Made by a program: the position numbers and the translations under genes
Part shown: piece after piece, positions 44,704 to 55,008 of the stretch
Layout of the letters: each line of letters starts with the position of its first letter
Position numbering within the stretch: the stretch's first letter is position 1
Assembly: GCA_025558075.1 (NCBI GenBank)
Contig: JAHLKF010000001.1
Coordinates: 1,054,001 to 1,118,000, forward strand
Length of the DNA stretch: 64,000 nt
Origin: Gaertneriomyces semiglobifer
Lineage: Eukaryota > Chytridiomycota > Chytridiomycetes > Spizellomycetales > Spizellomycetaceae
Reading direction: 5' to 3'
The notes under the pieces: model-generated
What the model saw: only the letters and a program-made list of their open reading frames with translations
Database searches by the model: none
What the model was told of the DNA's origin: nothing

Positions 44704-45135
44704 TTAAGCACTAGAGTACTGAGCAAGACAGTCCTGCAAGCCTGGCGTCAACCTCCAGGCACAAGCTTTAGCTGTGGCGTTCCACGCGCACCGAGCAGGA
44801 TCGGGCAAGATCTGATCGTAGCAAGCGTACTGTGGACGCCAGATGCAAGAACTGAGCACTGTGTCGCGAGTATTGGGAACGCAAAGCTCCCCGTTGCAGC
44901 CAGCAATGCGACAGGTATTGGGAAGCACAGGTTGCGTAGGTGTTGGCACGGGGGTTTCAACTTGTGCTGGGGGTAAAGTGGCCGTAGCCTCAACAAACGC
45001 AGTAGTCGTGTGAGTCGCTGTTTCAGGAGCGTCTCCCCCTGGTGAAGGTACACCTTCTTCCTGAGGAGCTGGTAGGCCACTCGCGGTCAGAGCGAGGCAG
45101 AGACCAGCCACAACCATGCTAGAAAGCTTCATCAT
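44704..45135 (-). CDS. Secreted protein with eight-cysteine-cluster domain
   Basis: Single exon of 143 residues; two adjacent ATGs at 45135 and 45132. A signal peptide (MVVAGLCLALTASGLPAP) is followed by a Pro/Thr/Glu-rich linker. Residues about 74-138 hold exactly eight Cys in the order CRIAGC, GELC, SSC, QYAC, ARC, KAC, QDC, with conserved Trp and Tyr (WRPQYACY, CAW). This matches a small secreted domain I know from bacteria such as myxobacteria (eight-cysteine-cluster, with CxxGGCSGxLC, CEWRPEYACY and CGW). Its function is unknown even there. An extracellular role is inferred from the signal peptide. Confidence 0.8.
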   Translation of the reverse strand: MMKLSSMVVAGLCLALTASGLPAPQEEGVPSPGGDAPETATHTTTAFVEATATLPPAQVETPVPTPTQPVLPNTCRIAGCNGELCVPNTRDTVLSSCIWRPQYACYDQILPDPARCAWNATAKACAWRLTPGLQDCLAQYSSA

Positions 45136-45551
45136 CTTGATGATACTTCTCTGATCGAGCGCTTGATTGTTTGTTCACTAAGATGTTTTGAAATGATAGT
45201 TTCAACGGGAGGTATCAGTAGCGGAACAGCGAACGGTTGAGAGTCTTTTATAAGCTGGCTGGCTCTCTCTATCGACGGAGCTGGTCAACGGGCCAAAGAG
45301 AAAGCCTTGACGCGCTCTGAGCGGAGTCGGACCATGGCTTACGTAATCGCCGCTTGCGCGTGCAGCGCTTTGGCGCAGAGAAGCTCTATAAAAGCGCAAG
45401 GCGCCTCACTCACTGTCAACAAAGGCATCCCGTACCAAATCTGTGCTCGTTCCACCCATTGACCGTTCCCGTATCAAAACGCCCTGTGCGTCTGGTTGCA
45501 CCTCGTTCTTACTCCTACATCTTTCCACCAATCCCGTGTACATTGCCAGCC
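45136..45551. other. Divergent promoter region
   Basis: 416 bp between the secreted protein and the NDR kinase starts. No gene; TATA-like CTATAAAAG at about 45385-45393, about 160 bp upstream of the kinase ATG, and a TTTTATAAGC near 45246 on the other side. Confidence 0.4.
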
Positions 45552-47570
45552 ATGAGCGAATCGTCGGGTATGTACTGGCGCCAACATAAACAGTATAGTA
45601 TCTCTTCTGAAATTTCGCAATTCTTCAGTTAAAAAAGTACGACGACTCTCCAAGAATATGATATCCTCTCCTGACCCGAACTCGTTTTCTCACACTGCAC
45701 ACGCAAATCCCAACAACGTCAACCAAAATATGGAGCTCGTAGGTAAAATGGGCAATATGGATATAAACACTCCCAGAAGTATGATGGGAAAACCAGACTT
45801 AGTTACTGGAGACCGAGCGTTTGTCAAACTGTTGAACAGGCAACCAGCTTTGAACGCTAAGGAGGGAGCAGTGAATGATACCGGAACAATTGTTAGACCA
45901 GGAACTGCCGGGAGCACAACATCAAATTCCAGTTCAAGCAGTAGAGTCAGTCGAGCGACTGTGGAACGAAGCGTTGCCGCGAAAATTTACTTCGAATCGT
46001 ACTTTGACCGACTATACAAGTCCGGACCAACCGCACGTCAAAAGCGCCGCTTACAATTAGAGAATGACCTTTCTCAGATGACATTGTCAGAAAGCGAAAA
46101 GCGTGCGGTCCGTCAAGATTGGTTGATGCGAGAATCGGAGCGAATGAGAAGAATGAGAGAAAAGTTATCGGTGAAGGACTTCTTGTTTCTGAAGACGATT
46201 GGCCATGGTGCGTTTGGAGTGGTGAAACTCGTGCAAGAACGATCTTCGGGAGAAATCTTTGCAATGAAGATCTTACGGAAATCCGATGCTATTAAGAGGA
46301 ACCAGGAATCGCACGTACGCGCGGAGCGTGACTTACTGTCAGAAGCGGCTGAGAGTTCCGATTGGGTTGTGCGGCTAGTGTACAGCTTCCAGGATGAGGA
46401 ACACCTGTACTTTGTCATGGAGTATATGCCCGGAGGAGATTTGCTAAGTCTGCTGATACGACTGGACATTTTTGAAGAGGATTTCGCAAGGCATTATGCC
46501 GCAGAAATGGTGCTGGCTATCGAGGAAGTGCATAAGCTTGGGTACGCACACATTTTGCATCTTACGTTAAGGTGTTTCATCTGACATGAACAATGTACAT
46601 CCATAGCGCGATACATCGTGATATTAAGCCCGACAACTTTCTCTTTGACTCCGAGGGCCATATCCGTATTACAGATTTCGGCTTGGCAACTGATTTTCAC
46701 TGGTCCCACGATTCAGCATATTACGAAGAACAGCGGCGGACAACGTTCCAACGTCTGAACTCTGCGTCTGATGACGTGACGTCTCCTACATCTTCCCCTC
46801 CTTTCATCACACCGATAGATTCCCCACCAAATGAAAGCGATCAAGATATCATCTTTGCACCGCCACCCCATACCAAACTTCTGAGGTGGCGCGACCAAAA
46901 TCGCAAGCATCAAGCATATTCTATTGTTGGGACCAACAACTACATGGCGCCCGAGGTCCTCCTCGGAACTGGATACGACAAAGCGTGTGATTGGTGGTCG
47001 CTCGGGGTCATCATCTTCGAAATGCTCTACGGCTTCCCTCCGTTCTGTTCCAAAAACCGGCAACAAACCAAGTTGAAGATTGTGAACTGGAAACATACCT
47101 TACGATTTCCGAGCGAACCGCATGTCAGCAGGGAAGCAAGAGATTTGATAGGTCGCCTGGTGTGCGGCAAGGAGAGCAGGTACGGTGGAGGTCCATCCAT
47201 TCCTGCGAAATCTCACCCCAACCCAGATGGGACTGGGAACCCCTTCGGAAAGGATACATACGAATCCGACGCGCAAGCGATTAAGTCACATCCATGGTTT
47301 AAAGACATTGATTGGGATGAACTCGCTGCTTTCCGCACGCCGGCCCCTTTCAAACCAGACCTGCAAGGAGAGACAGATACCAAGTACTTTGATGAGGTTA
47401 ATGAAGAGGAGCTTATGATGGATCGCATGAATAAAGACAAGCAATTGCAAGGGGGCGACAGTGAGGAAATGTTGGCAATGCGGAAGCAACTGGCTTTCAG
47501 AGGATTTACGTATAAGGCTCCGAGGAAAGACAGATCAGGGGTGGGGAGCGCCTTCAGTCCCGATAGCTAG
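45552..47570 (+). CDS. NDR/LATS-family AGC kinase (Cot-1/Cbk1/Orb6)
   Basis: Three exons: 45552-45567 (16 nt), 45629-46541, 46607-47570; 630 residues; introns 61 and 65 nt. The tiny first exon encodes MSESS and joins in phase to VKKVRRLSKN. The NDR-specific N-terminal regulatory region (VAAKIYFESYFDRLYKS, RQKRRLQLENDL), which binds Mob proteins, precedes the kinase domain at about 189. The Gly loop is GHGAFG, HRDIKPDN holds catalytic Asp315, and DFG starts at 333. An about 75-residue insert between DFG and GTNNYMAPE is typical of NDR kinases. The hydrophobic motif FRGFTY carries Thr611, the site of Ste20-type kinases. It controls polarity, septation and cell-wall integrity. Confidence 0.96.
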
Positions 47571-47795
47571 TTTGTTACGCAGCTTCGAAATGGCGGGTGC
47601 GTTACTATTCTTGTAAATTTGTTTTATCGCTGTTGAAATTTGGTTTCATAAACTTTGATAATGATTTGAATGGTACTGTTTATTTTTAGAACTGGTCTGC
47701 CTAAGTGTGATGCTCATAAAAGACGGGGAGAACGCGTGCTGCCTCGATGAAGGCATAACCAACAGTGCAGCTTTGGCACGAGATCATCCTTCATC

Positions 47796-48392
47796 ATGTC
47801 ACGGTTTCCCATAAAAGGTCATGTCGCTCGGCGATACCTCCACATTACTTCGGCACGCCTAGCGGCCGCTCAGGGTGCCATATTACCGGATGTTGTGCTG
47901 AACCCACGCGTCGAATGGAGCGCAACATTACTGCGCGATCGACCAAGTCCACCGAAAGCAGCCGCGGCAGGTACTCTGGGTCTGCTTGAGAAACGCCTAG
48001 ACACTCTCTTGCCTGTCACGTTTCCCAAGGTCTACGTGACCTTGCTGCCGGTGACATATCGTTTCGTATATAACGATTTATCAACTGTGCTCAAGAGTTT
48101 GCAGGAGCTCGATGCGAAAGCTCAGAAAACAATGGCGACGGAAGCCCTTCTGTCGTGCTATGAAGACATTCTATCTAAGCTATCTACATCGTCCCCGACG
48201 CTTTCGTCGGGTATGGGCTGGTGCACGGGTCGTACGTGGGGTATGAATCCGAACGAGGGGTATGTCAGCGACGATCAGGCAAGGATGTGGATTGGCTCCG
48301 AACTAAGCCGCCTGGGAGTGGAAGTCCAAAAGGTACGAGCTGAAGTTGGTCGAACTGGTTTGCGAAAATCGCTACAAGCCGTTAGACTGTGA
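47796..48392 (+). CDS. Hypothetical protein, possibly mitochondrial
   Basis: Single exon of 198 residues from the ATG at 47796. The first 25 residues (MSRFPIKGHVARRYLHITSA and on) are basic and lack acidic residues, fitting a mitochondrial presequence. The body contains LLEKRLDTLLPVTFPKVYVTLL, VYNDLSTVLKSLQELDAKAQ and a C-terminal helix ending in LRKSLQAVRL. No membrane span or known motif is visible. Its 3' end is nearly back-to-back with that of the F-box gene (98 bp). Confidence 0.65.
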   Translation: MSRFPIKGHVARRYLHITSARLAAAQGAILPDVVLNPRVEWSATLLRDRPSPPKAAAAGTLGLLEKRLDTLLPVTFPKVYVTLLPVTYRFVYNDLSTVLKSLQELDAKAQKTMATEALLSCYEDILSKLSTSSPTLSSGMGWCTGRTWGMNPNEGYVSDDQARMWIGSELSRLGVEVQKVRAEVGRTGLRKSLQAVRL

Positions 48393-48490
48393 GGTCATCT
48401 GTCGGTAGGAGTAGGCATAGGTTGCAGTTTAGAAAGGTAGCATTTATACCGACTTACATTCAATATGATGCGGACGCCTTTTTGCAGGAA

Positions 48491-49615
48491 TTAGCAATGA
48501 ATCGAGTTACAATGCTGGCGCAAACCCTGCAGCGTAAATCTCCGTGCGTTCGCGCACCAGCGACACATGAAAAGTCGGTGAGACTCATACGGAGCCATGG
48601 CCCTGATATGATGATCCGTGATGGTAAAGCCATCGAGCACATCACCGTCGAACAGGTCCTGTATACGTTTTTCTGCCGGAGTTAGCCATCGAGCGAGGTG
48701 CATCTGCAGCTTTTTCCTTAATATCTGCCATGCTTTCTCCGTGAGAGGCCGCGCCGTTTCGAAAGCGTTGTGGAATGCTTTGCACTTGCGCAGCTGCGGA
48801 ATGAACACTTCCCATCTTTCGTCTCTCAGACGCGAAATAATCTGCTGATGCCTTTCCTGAACTACCTCTTCGTTCCGAATACGCTGCACTATACTAAAAT
48901 CATCCCATTCCCTCATGAGCACGATGTCATCATTAAGTCGCGAAAGTAGTTGGCTTTGTCGTTGACTCTTCCACCTCTCCCATTCTTCAGGCTTGCCGTG
49001 ATGTGCGTGCAGCTGATTATAATAACTACTTTTGGCCGTGAAGAGTTCTTCTCTCCAGTAGTAGGCTTGCCATTCGCCCTTTTCGCCATCGATAATAGCA
49101 CGAGGTAGTGCACCCCAGATGTCTGCTTCCAAACCAAGGGCTTCTAGTTCGTTGGCAGAAATGCAGTTCTCCACCAAACATGTATGGCAGAGGCGACGTT
49201 GCAAGCTCCAGTGAATCTCGACATTCCGCCGTCTTTTGCCGCACCAGCCACAGGCTTTCGTGTTCACCAACGACAGGTAGCGTACCTCACTTATATGAAG
49301 CGGAGGTTTTGGCAATTGATGTTGGTAATGCTCGCGGACGAGCGCCAACAGCGACGGTTTCGTCTCTCCATGAACTTTGCCGTTCCGTAAAAGTACGTTG
49401 CGGAAAGCACGGTTTGCCCTAGTCAGACGAATGCAGCTGGTAAGAGGTAAATAGAGGATGATTCTGATCCAGACTTCAACGGGGAATACACTTCCAGTAA
49501 GGAGGTCAGCATCGCTCGCGTTACAGCAAGGTCGTTTGGCGACAGCGGTGTCGACCAACTCTGCCTTTTCAGCCAACCTTTGCGACCGACGCCTAACGTT
49601 CCTCGCCTTATCCAT
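48491..49615 (-). CDS. F-box protein with two zinc-binding clusters
   Basis: Single exon of 374 residues from the ATG at 49615. Residues about 42-82 are an F-box (SVFPVEVWIRIILYLPLTSCIRLTRANRAF). A four-Cys cluster follows (CGWCGKRRRN, then LCHTCLVENC). The centre is charged and helical, with several Trp-containing segments. The C-terminus is a C2H2-like finger (CRWC, 13 residues, H, four residues, H). This layout is common among fungal F-box proteins that recruit unknown substrates to an SCF ubiquitin ligase. The substrate cannot be predicted. It shares an upstream region with no divergent gene; LYS9 ends 260 bp away on the same strand. Confidence 0.78.
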   Translation of the reverse strand: MDKARNVRRRSQRLAEKAELVDTAVAKRPCCNASDADLLTGSVFPVEVWIRIILYLPLTSCIRLTRANRAFRNVLLRNGKVHGETKPSLLALVREHYQHQLPKPPLHISEVRYLSLVNTKACGWCGKRRRNVEIHWSLQRRLCHTCLVENCISANELEALGLEADIWGALPRAIIDGEKGEWQAYYWREELFTAKSSYYNQLHAHHGKPEEWERWKSQRQSQLLSRLNDDIVLMREWDDFSIVQRIRNEEVVQERHQQIISRLRDERWEVFIPQLRKCKAFHNAFETARPLTEKAWQILRKKLQMHLARWLTPAEKRIQDLFDGDVLDGFTITDHHIRAMAPYESHRLFMCRWCANARRFTLQGLRQHCNSIHC

Positions 49616-49875
49616 TGCGCCGTTATTCGTACATATCGGCTTTCAAAGAAACCCTTCTGCGGTCTGCGACGTTGGTCCGTAAGCCGCGCGTCCACTCCAG
49701 CGCACATAAAAGGGCGTTGCGCCTTCGTCTCTTCTGTTCTCTTCAGTACACTCCTCAGCACTGATTGGTAGCTGGGTTGCTAGAATATCTCTGTTATGCC
49801 TCAGTTGGTGAAGTACTACCGGAAGAGCTCAAATCGAGCGTAAAAGTATGAAAATTTGAATATCATATACATGAA

Positions 49876-51291
49876 CTAAAAGATCTCATCCTCCATCTTG
49901 ATTCCCTCCTTCTCCAAAGCCTCAATCAACGGGTAACAGAGCTCGGGATCCATAGGAGCAAGGACGCCCTTCCTTTGAATCTTGCCATCCAAAATCAATT
50001 GGGTAGTGATGGCACAAGGTACACCTACAGTAACAGCCATAGCAGTATCACCGTTTGGTTCTCCGAACCATAAGCCAGTTGATGTGCGAGTTTGCCTGGT
50101 CCCGTCCTTCAGCTCAACTTCAAACTTGTGCTGAAGCATAACCATATCCCTCTCTCCCGGCAGGAATTGCATTTTCTCCTCTAAAGTAGCGCAAAGTGTA
50201 TCGAGGAGGTTTCCGCGACGATGGACTTCAGTGTCAGAGAAGAATCCGAGCCAGCGCAAGCCATGCAAGACACGAGCACCTGCATCGCCCTGGAGGTTGG
50301 CTTTCGCTTTTACGGTTTCGACGAGGTCGGTCGCATTAGTGGTAGTGACACCAACAGCCTTTGCAAGAACCGCCTTCCAGCTAATTGGATCGGCGTCCTG
50401 CTTCAAATGCGGTTGCTCCTCATCGTTGAGGAAGCCCAATGCCACGAGAGCTTTGACGAACGTAGGGAAGCCTTGATAGCGGAGAGTCCCGCGCAAAACC
50501 GTTTGACATTCCGGAATGTTGTAACGCTTGTTGTAGGGGGTAGAATCGCGATTCGGGTAGCCTTCAAATGCGAAAGCAGGATAGATGTATATCGGCGTGG
50601 CACTGTCCATCAGCTGAGGGCCGGGAACGTCCACGACCTGACCATCTTTGAGGTATCTGGCGTTATTGCGGAGAGCGAGCAGGACACCACGAGAGCTCCA
50701 GGAGAACTTGTAGCCAAGCGGGTTGTTGGAGGCCTCGGGTGCTGGTAAGCCTCCACAGTAGGACAGGAATGAAAGAATCTTTCCGCCCTCCTTATGAACT
50801 TCGTCAATGGTCTTGATAGCGTACAAATGGTCAATGCCCGGGTCGACACCGATCTCGTTAAAGACTGTCACCCCGGCGTCTTTGGCAGCCTGATCGAATG
50901 CCTCCATGGCAGGAGAAACATACGACGTGGTGACCACGTGTTTCTTGTGCTTAACAGCAGCGTTGATAACGCGAGCGTGGTGGGTGTAAGGAATCAGCGA
51001 AATAACAATGTCGTGTTTAGCGATGGCCGCCTCCAAAGCGGCATCATCGTGCACATCAAGAGATATAGGATGGACTCGTGGGTGACCATCGGCAAGCTTC
51101 TTTCCGTTTTCCACTCGGCGGGAAGCAATGCTGATAACGTTCTCCTCGCGGCGCAAAAGGTACTTCAGGCAGGGACCAGCAACATAGCCGGCTCCGAGCA
51201 ACAAGATCTTCCTAAATAGCTGTGCGTGAGCATTCCCATTCATTCGTTCAGTGCGGTACACCCAAGGAGCAACTTACTTTTCGGCAGCCAT
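49876..51291 (-). CDS. LYS9: Saccharopine dehydrogenase (NADP+, L-glutamate-forming), Lys9
   Basis: Two exons leftward: 51291-51278 (14 nt) and 51211-49876, with a 66-nt intron; 449 residues, about the 446 of yeast Lys9. The junction yields MAAEKKILLLGAGYVAGPCLKYLL, the NADP-binding Rossmann start. Further family text: VISLIPYTHHARVINAAVKHKKHVVTTSYVSPAM, FNEIGVDPGIDHLYAIKTID, SYCGGLPAPEASNNPLGYKFSWSSRG, and PMDPELCYPLIEALEKEGI. It joins aminoadipate semialdehyde to glutamate to form saccharopine in fungal lysine synthesis. It is a stand-alone enzyme, not the animal/plant bifunctional fusion. Confidence 0.96.
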
Positions 51292-51571
51292 TGTGTCGGA
51301 AAGAATCTACATTGCCACCAAAAACAAGAACCCATTAGATCATGGTTGTAATTCCGTAACAGAAATGACTCCGTTATCCACATACCTATGCGATCGCTTC
51401 CTTTTCCTTTGCTTCCACTTGTTCAAGAATCCACAACCAGTTTGCCGTTGAAACTCGGCTTTTCAGATCGCATCTCCTCAAAATCATCGTCGTCCCGCGC
51501 GGTTCGATTCTCGCCGCGTGCAATTTTCACTTTTGCCAAAACGTGCAATCAGAGAACCGTTGAACGGCTGC

Positions 51572-51640
51572 AAGGGAACATTGAGGAGAGGCCTAACCAG
51601 AGCTGTTTGCTAAGGAACATTCAGAAGAGGCCTAACCAGA
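51572..51640. repeat. Imperfect direct repeat, about 30 bp, period 40
   Basis: Two copies of a unit ending GGCCTAACCAGA occur at about 51572-51601 and 51612-51640, both beginning AAGG(G)AACATT. They sit just upstream of the chosen MAD1 start, in frame with it, so they could be 5' untranslated sequence or an N-terminal extension. Confidence 0.6.
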
Positions 51641-51678
51641 ACGTGGCGGAGGAGGGCACATCGCATGGACGAGGAGTA

Positions 51679-54234
51679 ATGTCGAAACCGCCGGCATTTC
51701 ATCCGTATCAACGCAACTCTGTTCGAACGGCGGGACCAGCGTCTCATCACCCTTCCGATGCTGTGCCTGGAAGTGGCAACAAAACAGCTTCCTCCACTGT
51801 CAATGCGGCAAATGGAAGCAGGGCATCAGGATCTATGTTTGGTCTCTTGTCAACGTCGGCAAATCCAGAAGGAAGTCACAGCATTGGCCCGATGAGGCAT
51901 AACGATGGAAGTGGTTTGAGAAGCTTGTCTGCATTGCGGGCTGCAAGTATCCGACGAGACGACGACATTTATGGAGAGTTCAACAGTTTCCTGCGCAATA
52001 GCTTGAGAGTATGTAGCTTTTGCTTACTTTATCTCTTCATCGTTGATCTCGCCCTTGTCCACTTGAACCCTGCTGACCTGCTATTGTCCACATAGTCCAG
52101 TGCACGCAGCATAAGCAGCACCGGTACGAGCGGCACCACCGGTTCTATCGACTTGCTTGCGGACCCGGAATTGACAAAGCTTCGCAGAGAAGTGAAAGAG
52201 CTGCGAGAAGAACGTCGAAAGCTTACAGCCGATAAAGCACTCTTAGAGCGCCGAGTTTTGGATCTCGAAGAGCGGGACCGTGAAAAAGAATCCAAAGTTC
52301 AAGAGTTGCTGGCACGAAGTGACCAGCTTGAGGCTGATCGGCGTCTTTTATTCGAACGGCACAAGGATATGACCAAGCAAGTTTTGGAATCCGAACAAAA
52401 AGCCCTCCAAATCGACAAGAAGAGTGCAACCAAAGTAAATGCTCTGAGTAGAGAAAACGATGAGTTGAGAGATGAGCTCAGTAGGCTAACGAGAGAAGCT
52501 AAATCAAGTGCAAGGACAATGCGGTCAGAAGCTGAAGCATGGTCTAGTGAAAAGGAAAGATTGCTTGAACGGTTAATGGAACAGCAAAATGAAGTCACAA
52601 AACAAGTAGATGCCCTCAAGGCCGCACGTGTGGAACTAGGACGATACGAAACCATGCTTGCAGAGGCAGAGGCCGCTATCAGAAAACTCAAAACTGGTAC
52701 CACTACATCGGAGGACATTGACATACTTCAACGCCAAATGGGCGATCAGGTCAAGCATATACGAAACCTTGAAACTCAGAACAATCAGTTGATGGAAAAG
52801 AATACGTACCTACGCCGGATGCAGGAAAATACGGAAAAGTTGAAGGATGAGAAACTTTCACTCGAAAGACAGCTCGCGCGTATGGCAGACATCCAGAGGA
52901 TGTGCACGCAGCTTGAAGTTGAGATATCACAGCTCAAATCGGAGAAAGCACGGTGGACCACATTTTTGGAAGCTTCGGGCGAGAAAGCTTTGGATTCCCC
53001 ATATCAATTTGCGAAAGCACTTGCTGATGCTCGGTTTGAGCTCGCCCTCTTGAAAGAGAAACTTGGGGAAGAATCCGCGAAGAGAGGTGGGCGCGAAACC
53101 TATATCGTTGAGCTTGAATCCCAAGTGGATGACTTACGAAGAAAATTCACCGAAATGGAGAATGGCCGACAAAATGATGCGCGTTCACTCAAACGGGTGG
53201 AAAGAACTCGACAACTTGCTTTGAAGGAAGTAGAGATTCTTCGCGAGCAATTGAGGAGTTATGACGTTGAGGAAGCGAATCTGATGGATGGCAATTACGA
53301 TCAACAGAAAACCATGAGAATTGAGAGCTTAGAAATAATGGTCGATGATTACAAAGCCACTGTCCACCAGTTGGAAGAGGAGCTCAGCACATTTCAAAAA
53401 TCAACTCCCCAGCAGACGGTAGCTGAAGTCGTCCGGACGATATCTATCTACTCTCCCGAAGTGACGCAAAAGATTGAGTCACTCGAGAATATAATACAGA
53501 AGCAGAAGCAAGAAAATTCAATGCTTCAGAAGGAAGCCACCAGCTTAGAGGAACAACTGCACGGCTTGCAGCGTGCGCTTGGACGTGGCGAATACGATAT
53601 CGGGAAGGTCAGAGTTCTAGAGTTAAAAGATAACCCAGAGCGCAAAGAGTTAGCTATTCGACAAGCAATGTTGGATGCTCTTGTATGCGAAAACAAGCAA
53701 CTGACGGAGCAAATTGCAAAGTTGGCTCGCGCTGCTTCCGACGGCCCTTCGCAGTCTGAAACCACTATGGCGCTTGGGGATTCTCAAACGGTTTCAAGCT
53801 CAACTCTAGAACCTCTCCGCCTCCAACTTAGCCATCTTCAACAGTCCCTCAATGAGAAGGACACAAGGATGCAACGTCTGAAGACCACGTTCCAAGCCAA
53901 AGTACAGGAATATCGGGAAGCAGTATTTTCACTGCTTGGGTATAAGTTGGAGATCGATCCGAATAGCCGGATCAAACTAACGTGTATGTATAACAAAACC
54001 GATACCCCCGTCCTTCTAGTGACTGGGTTGAATGAAGGGGAATGCAAGTTCGAGCTAAGTGGTGGGGGAGCGAGCGAATTTGAGAGAATCCGCGAACTGG
54101 TGGGAATTTTTGTACAAGGCCGGGGGAGTGTACCGGGATTCCTGGCTGGCAACGTGCTAAGCTTGATGGGGATGATTGGCGGGGCCGCAGAAAATGGAAA
54201 TTTAAACCGAGATCTTCCTCAAAATATCGCATAG
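51679..54234 (+). CDS. MAD1: Spindle assembly checkpoint protein Mad1
   Basis: Two exons, 51679-52008 and 52096-54234 (intron 87 nt); 822 residues. The ATG at 51679 is preferred; an in-frame ATG at 51388 would add 97 residues but lies 96 bp from the divergent LYS9 start. The N-terminus is Ser/Gly-rich and disordered. Residues about 125-750 form long coiled coils. The Mad2-interaction motif RVLELKDNP (616-624) matches animal KVLHMSLNP. The C-terminal domain is conserved: MQRLKTTFQAKVQEYREAVFSLLGYKLEI with the RLK motif used for Bub1 contact, then FELSGGGASEFERIREL and FLAGNVLSL. It recruits Mad2 to unattached kinetochores and sits at nuclear pores in interphase. Confidence 0.93.
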
Positions 54235-54389
54235 TGTAATGTAATGTGAAGACAAATACGCGCCTGTTGCATACACAGTTGGGTACCGAAATAGTCATGA
54301 GGGCATTTCCCGAATTAGTAGCATCAAACTAGGATAAAAGCCCACAGCGGTTTATTAAAGATGGGAAGTGCCGCTCAGAACCCATCGCC

Positions 54390-54842
54390 ATGCCTCAGTT
54401 AACGCCAGAACTGCGCGTTGCTTTAGAAGCTCAGAAGCTAATTCCAAGCGCGGGAAAGCGAATTAAGGAACCCTCAGCTGCACTGCGGCCTGCTTCGGCG
54501 AAGCCAGTATCCCCTAAAAGAACACTAGGTGGAAGTGGAGACCCTGCACCCGTTCAAGATGATGCCGTAACTCATGAACACCACGAGTTTCGCATAATCA
54601 GAAGTGCGAGCGATTACGGCGGCAGTTGGGAAATGCTTGATAGCAGCGGCTGTAAGGTCGGACTGCGAGCGACGCCTGTATCTCTCAAACAGCTTATGGC
54701 TATGGTCGGCCCAAACCCCTCAAAACAAGATATGCGAGCACCTGTCCGAGCGAAAAGCGCTCAGCAGGCGTTGAAATTTCACGGCGTACGAGCAGGAGAA
54801 CCCAGAAGTCATAGTGCGAATACTGCTTTGCGCAAAAGGTAG
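54390..54842 (+). CDS. Small hypothetical protein
   Basis: Single exon of 150 residues from the ATG at 54390, 155 bp after the MAD1 stop. It is basic, Ala/Pro/Ser-rich at both ends, with one folded-looking centre (HHEFRIIRSASDYGGSWEMLDSSG, then TPVSLKQLMAMVGPNPS). No Cys except one, no membrane span. I do not recognise it. Confidence 0.6.
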   Translation: MPQLTPELRVALEAQKLIPSAGKRIKEPSAALRPASAKPVSPKRTLGGSGDPAPVQDDAVTHEHHEFRIIRSASDYGGSWEMLDSSGCKVGLRATPVSLKQLMAMVGPNPSKQDMRAPVRAKSAQQALKFHGVRAGEPRSHSANTALRKR

Positions 54843-55008
54843 ATTTTGCAGTCTAGAATAGCATACCTATATACTGAGTGCCTGGATTTACTGAAATTGG
54901 CATTGTCCAGCCATTTTTAAAATATCATTGCCTTTCTAAATCGACGCACCTGCTAAGCATTCTGAAGTCTAGTCGTAATTCGGTAGCTGTACGTAATATT
55001 AGGGAAAT

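Noticed and set aside
51500..51520. GGTTCGATTC resembling a tRNA T-arm
   Set aside because: The flanking T-stem does not pair cleanly and no cloverleaf forms upstream.
51388..51678. N-terminal extension of MAD1 from the upstream ATG
   Set aside because: It would begin 96 bp from the divergent LYS9 start and has no conserved text; kept only as an alternative start.
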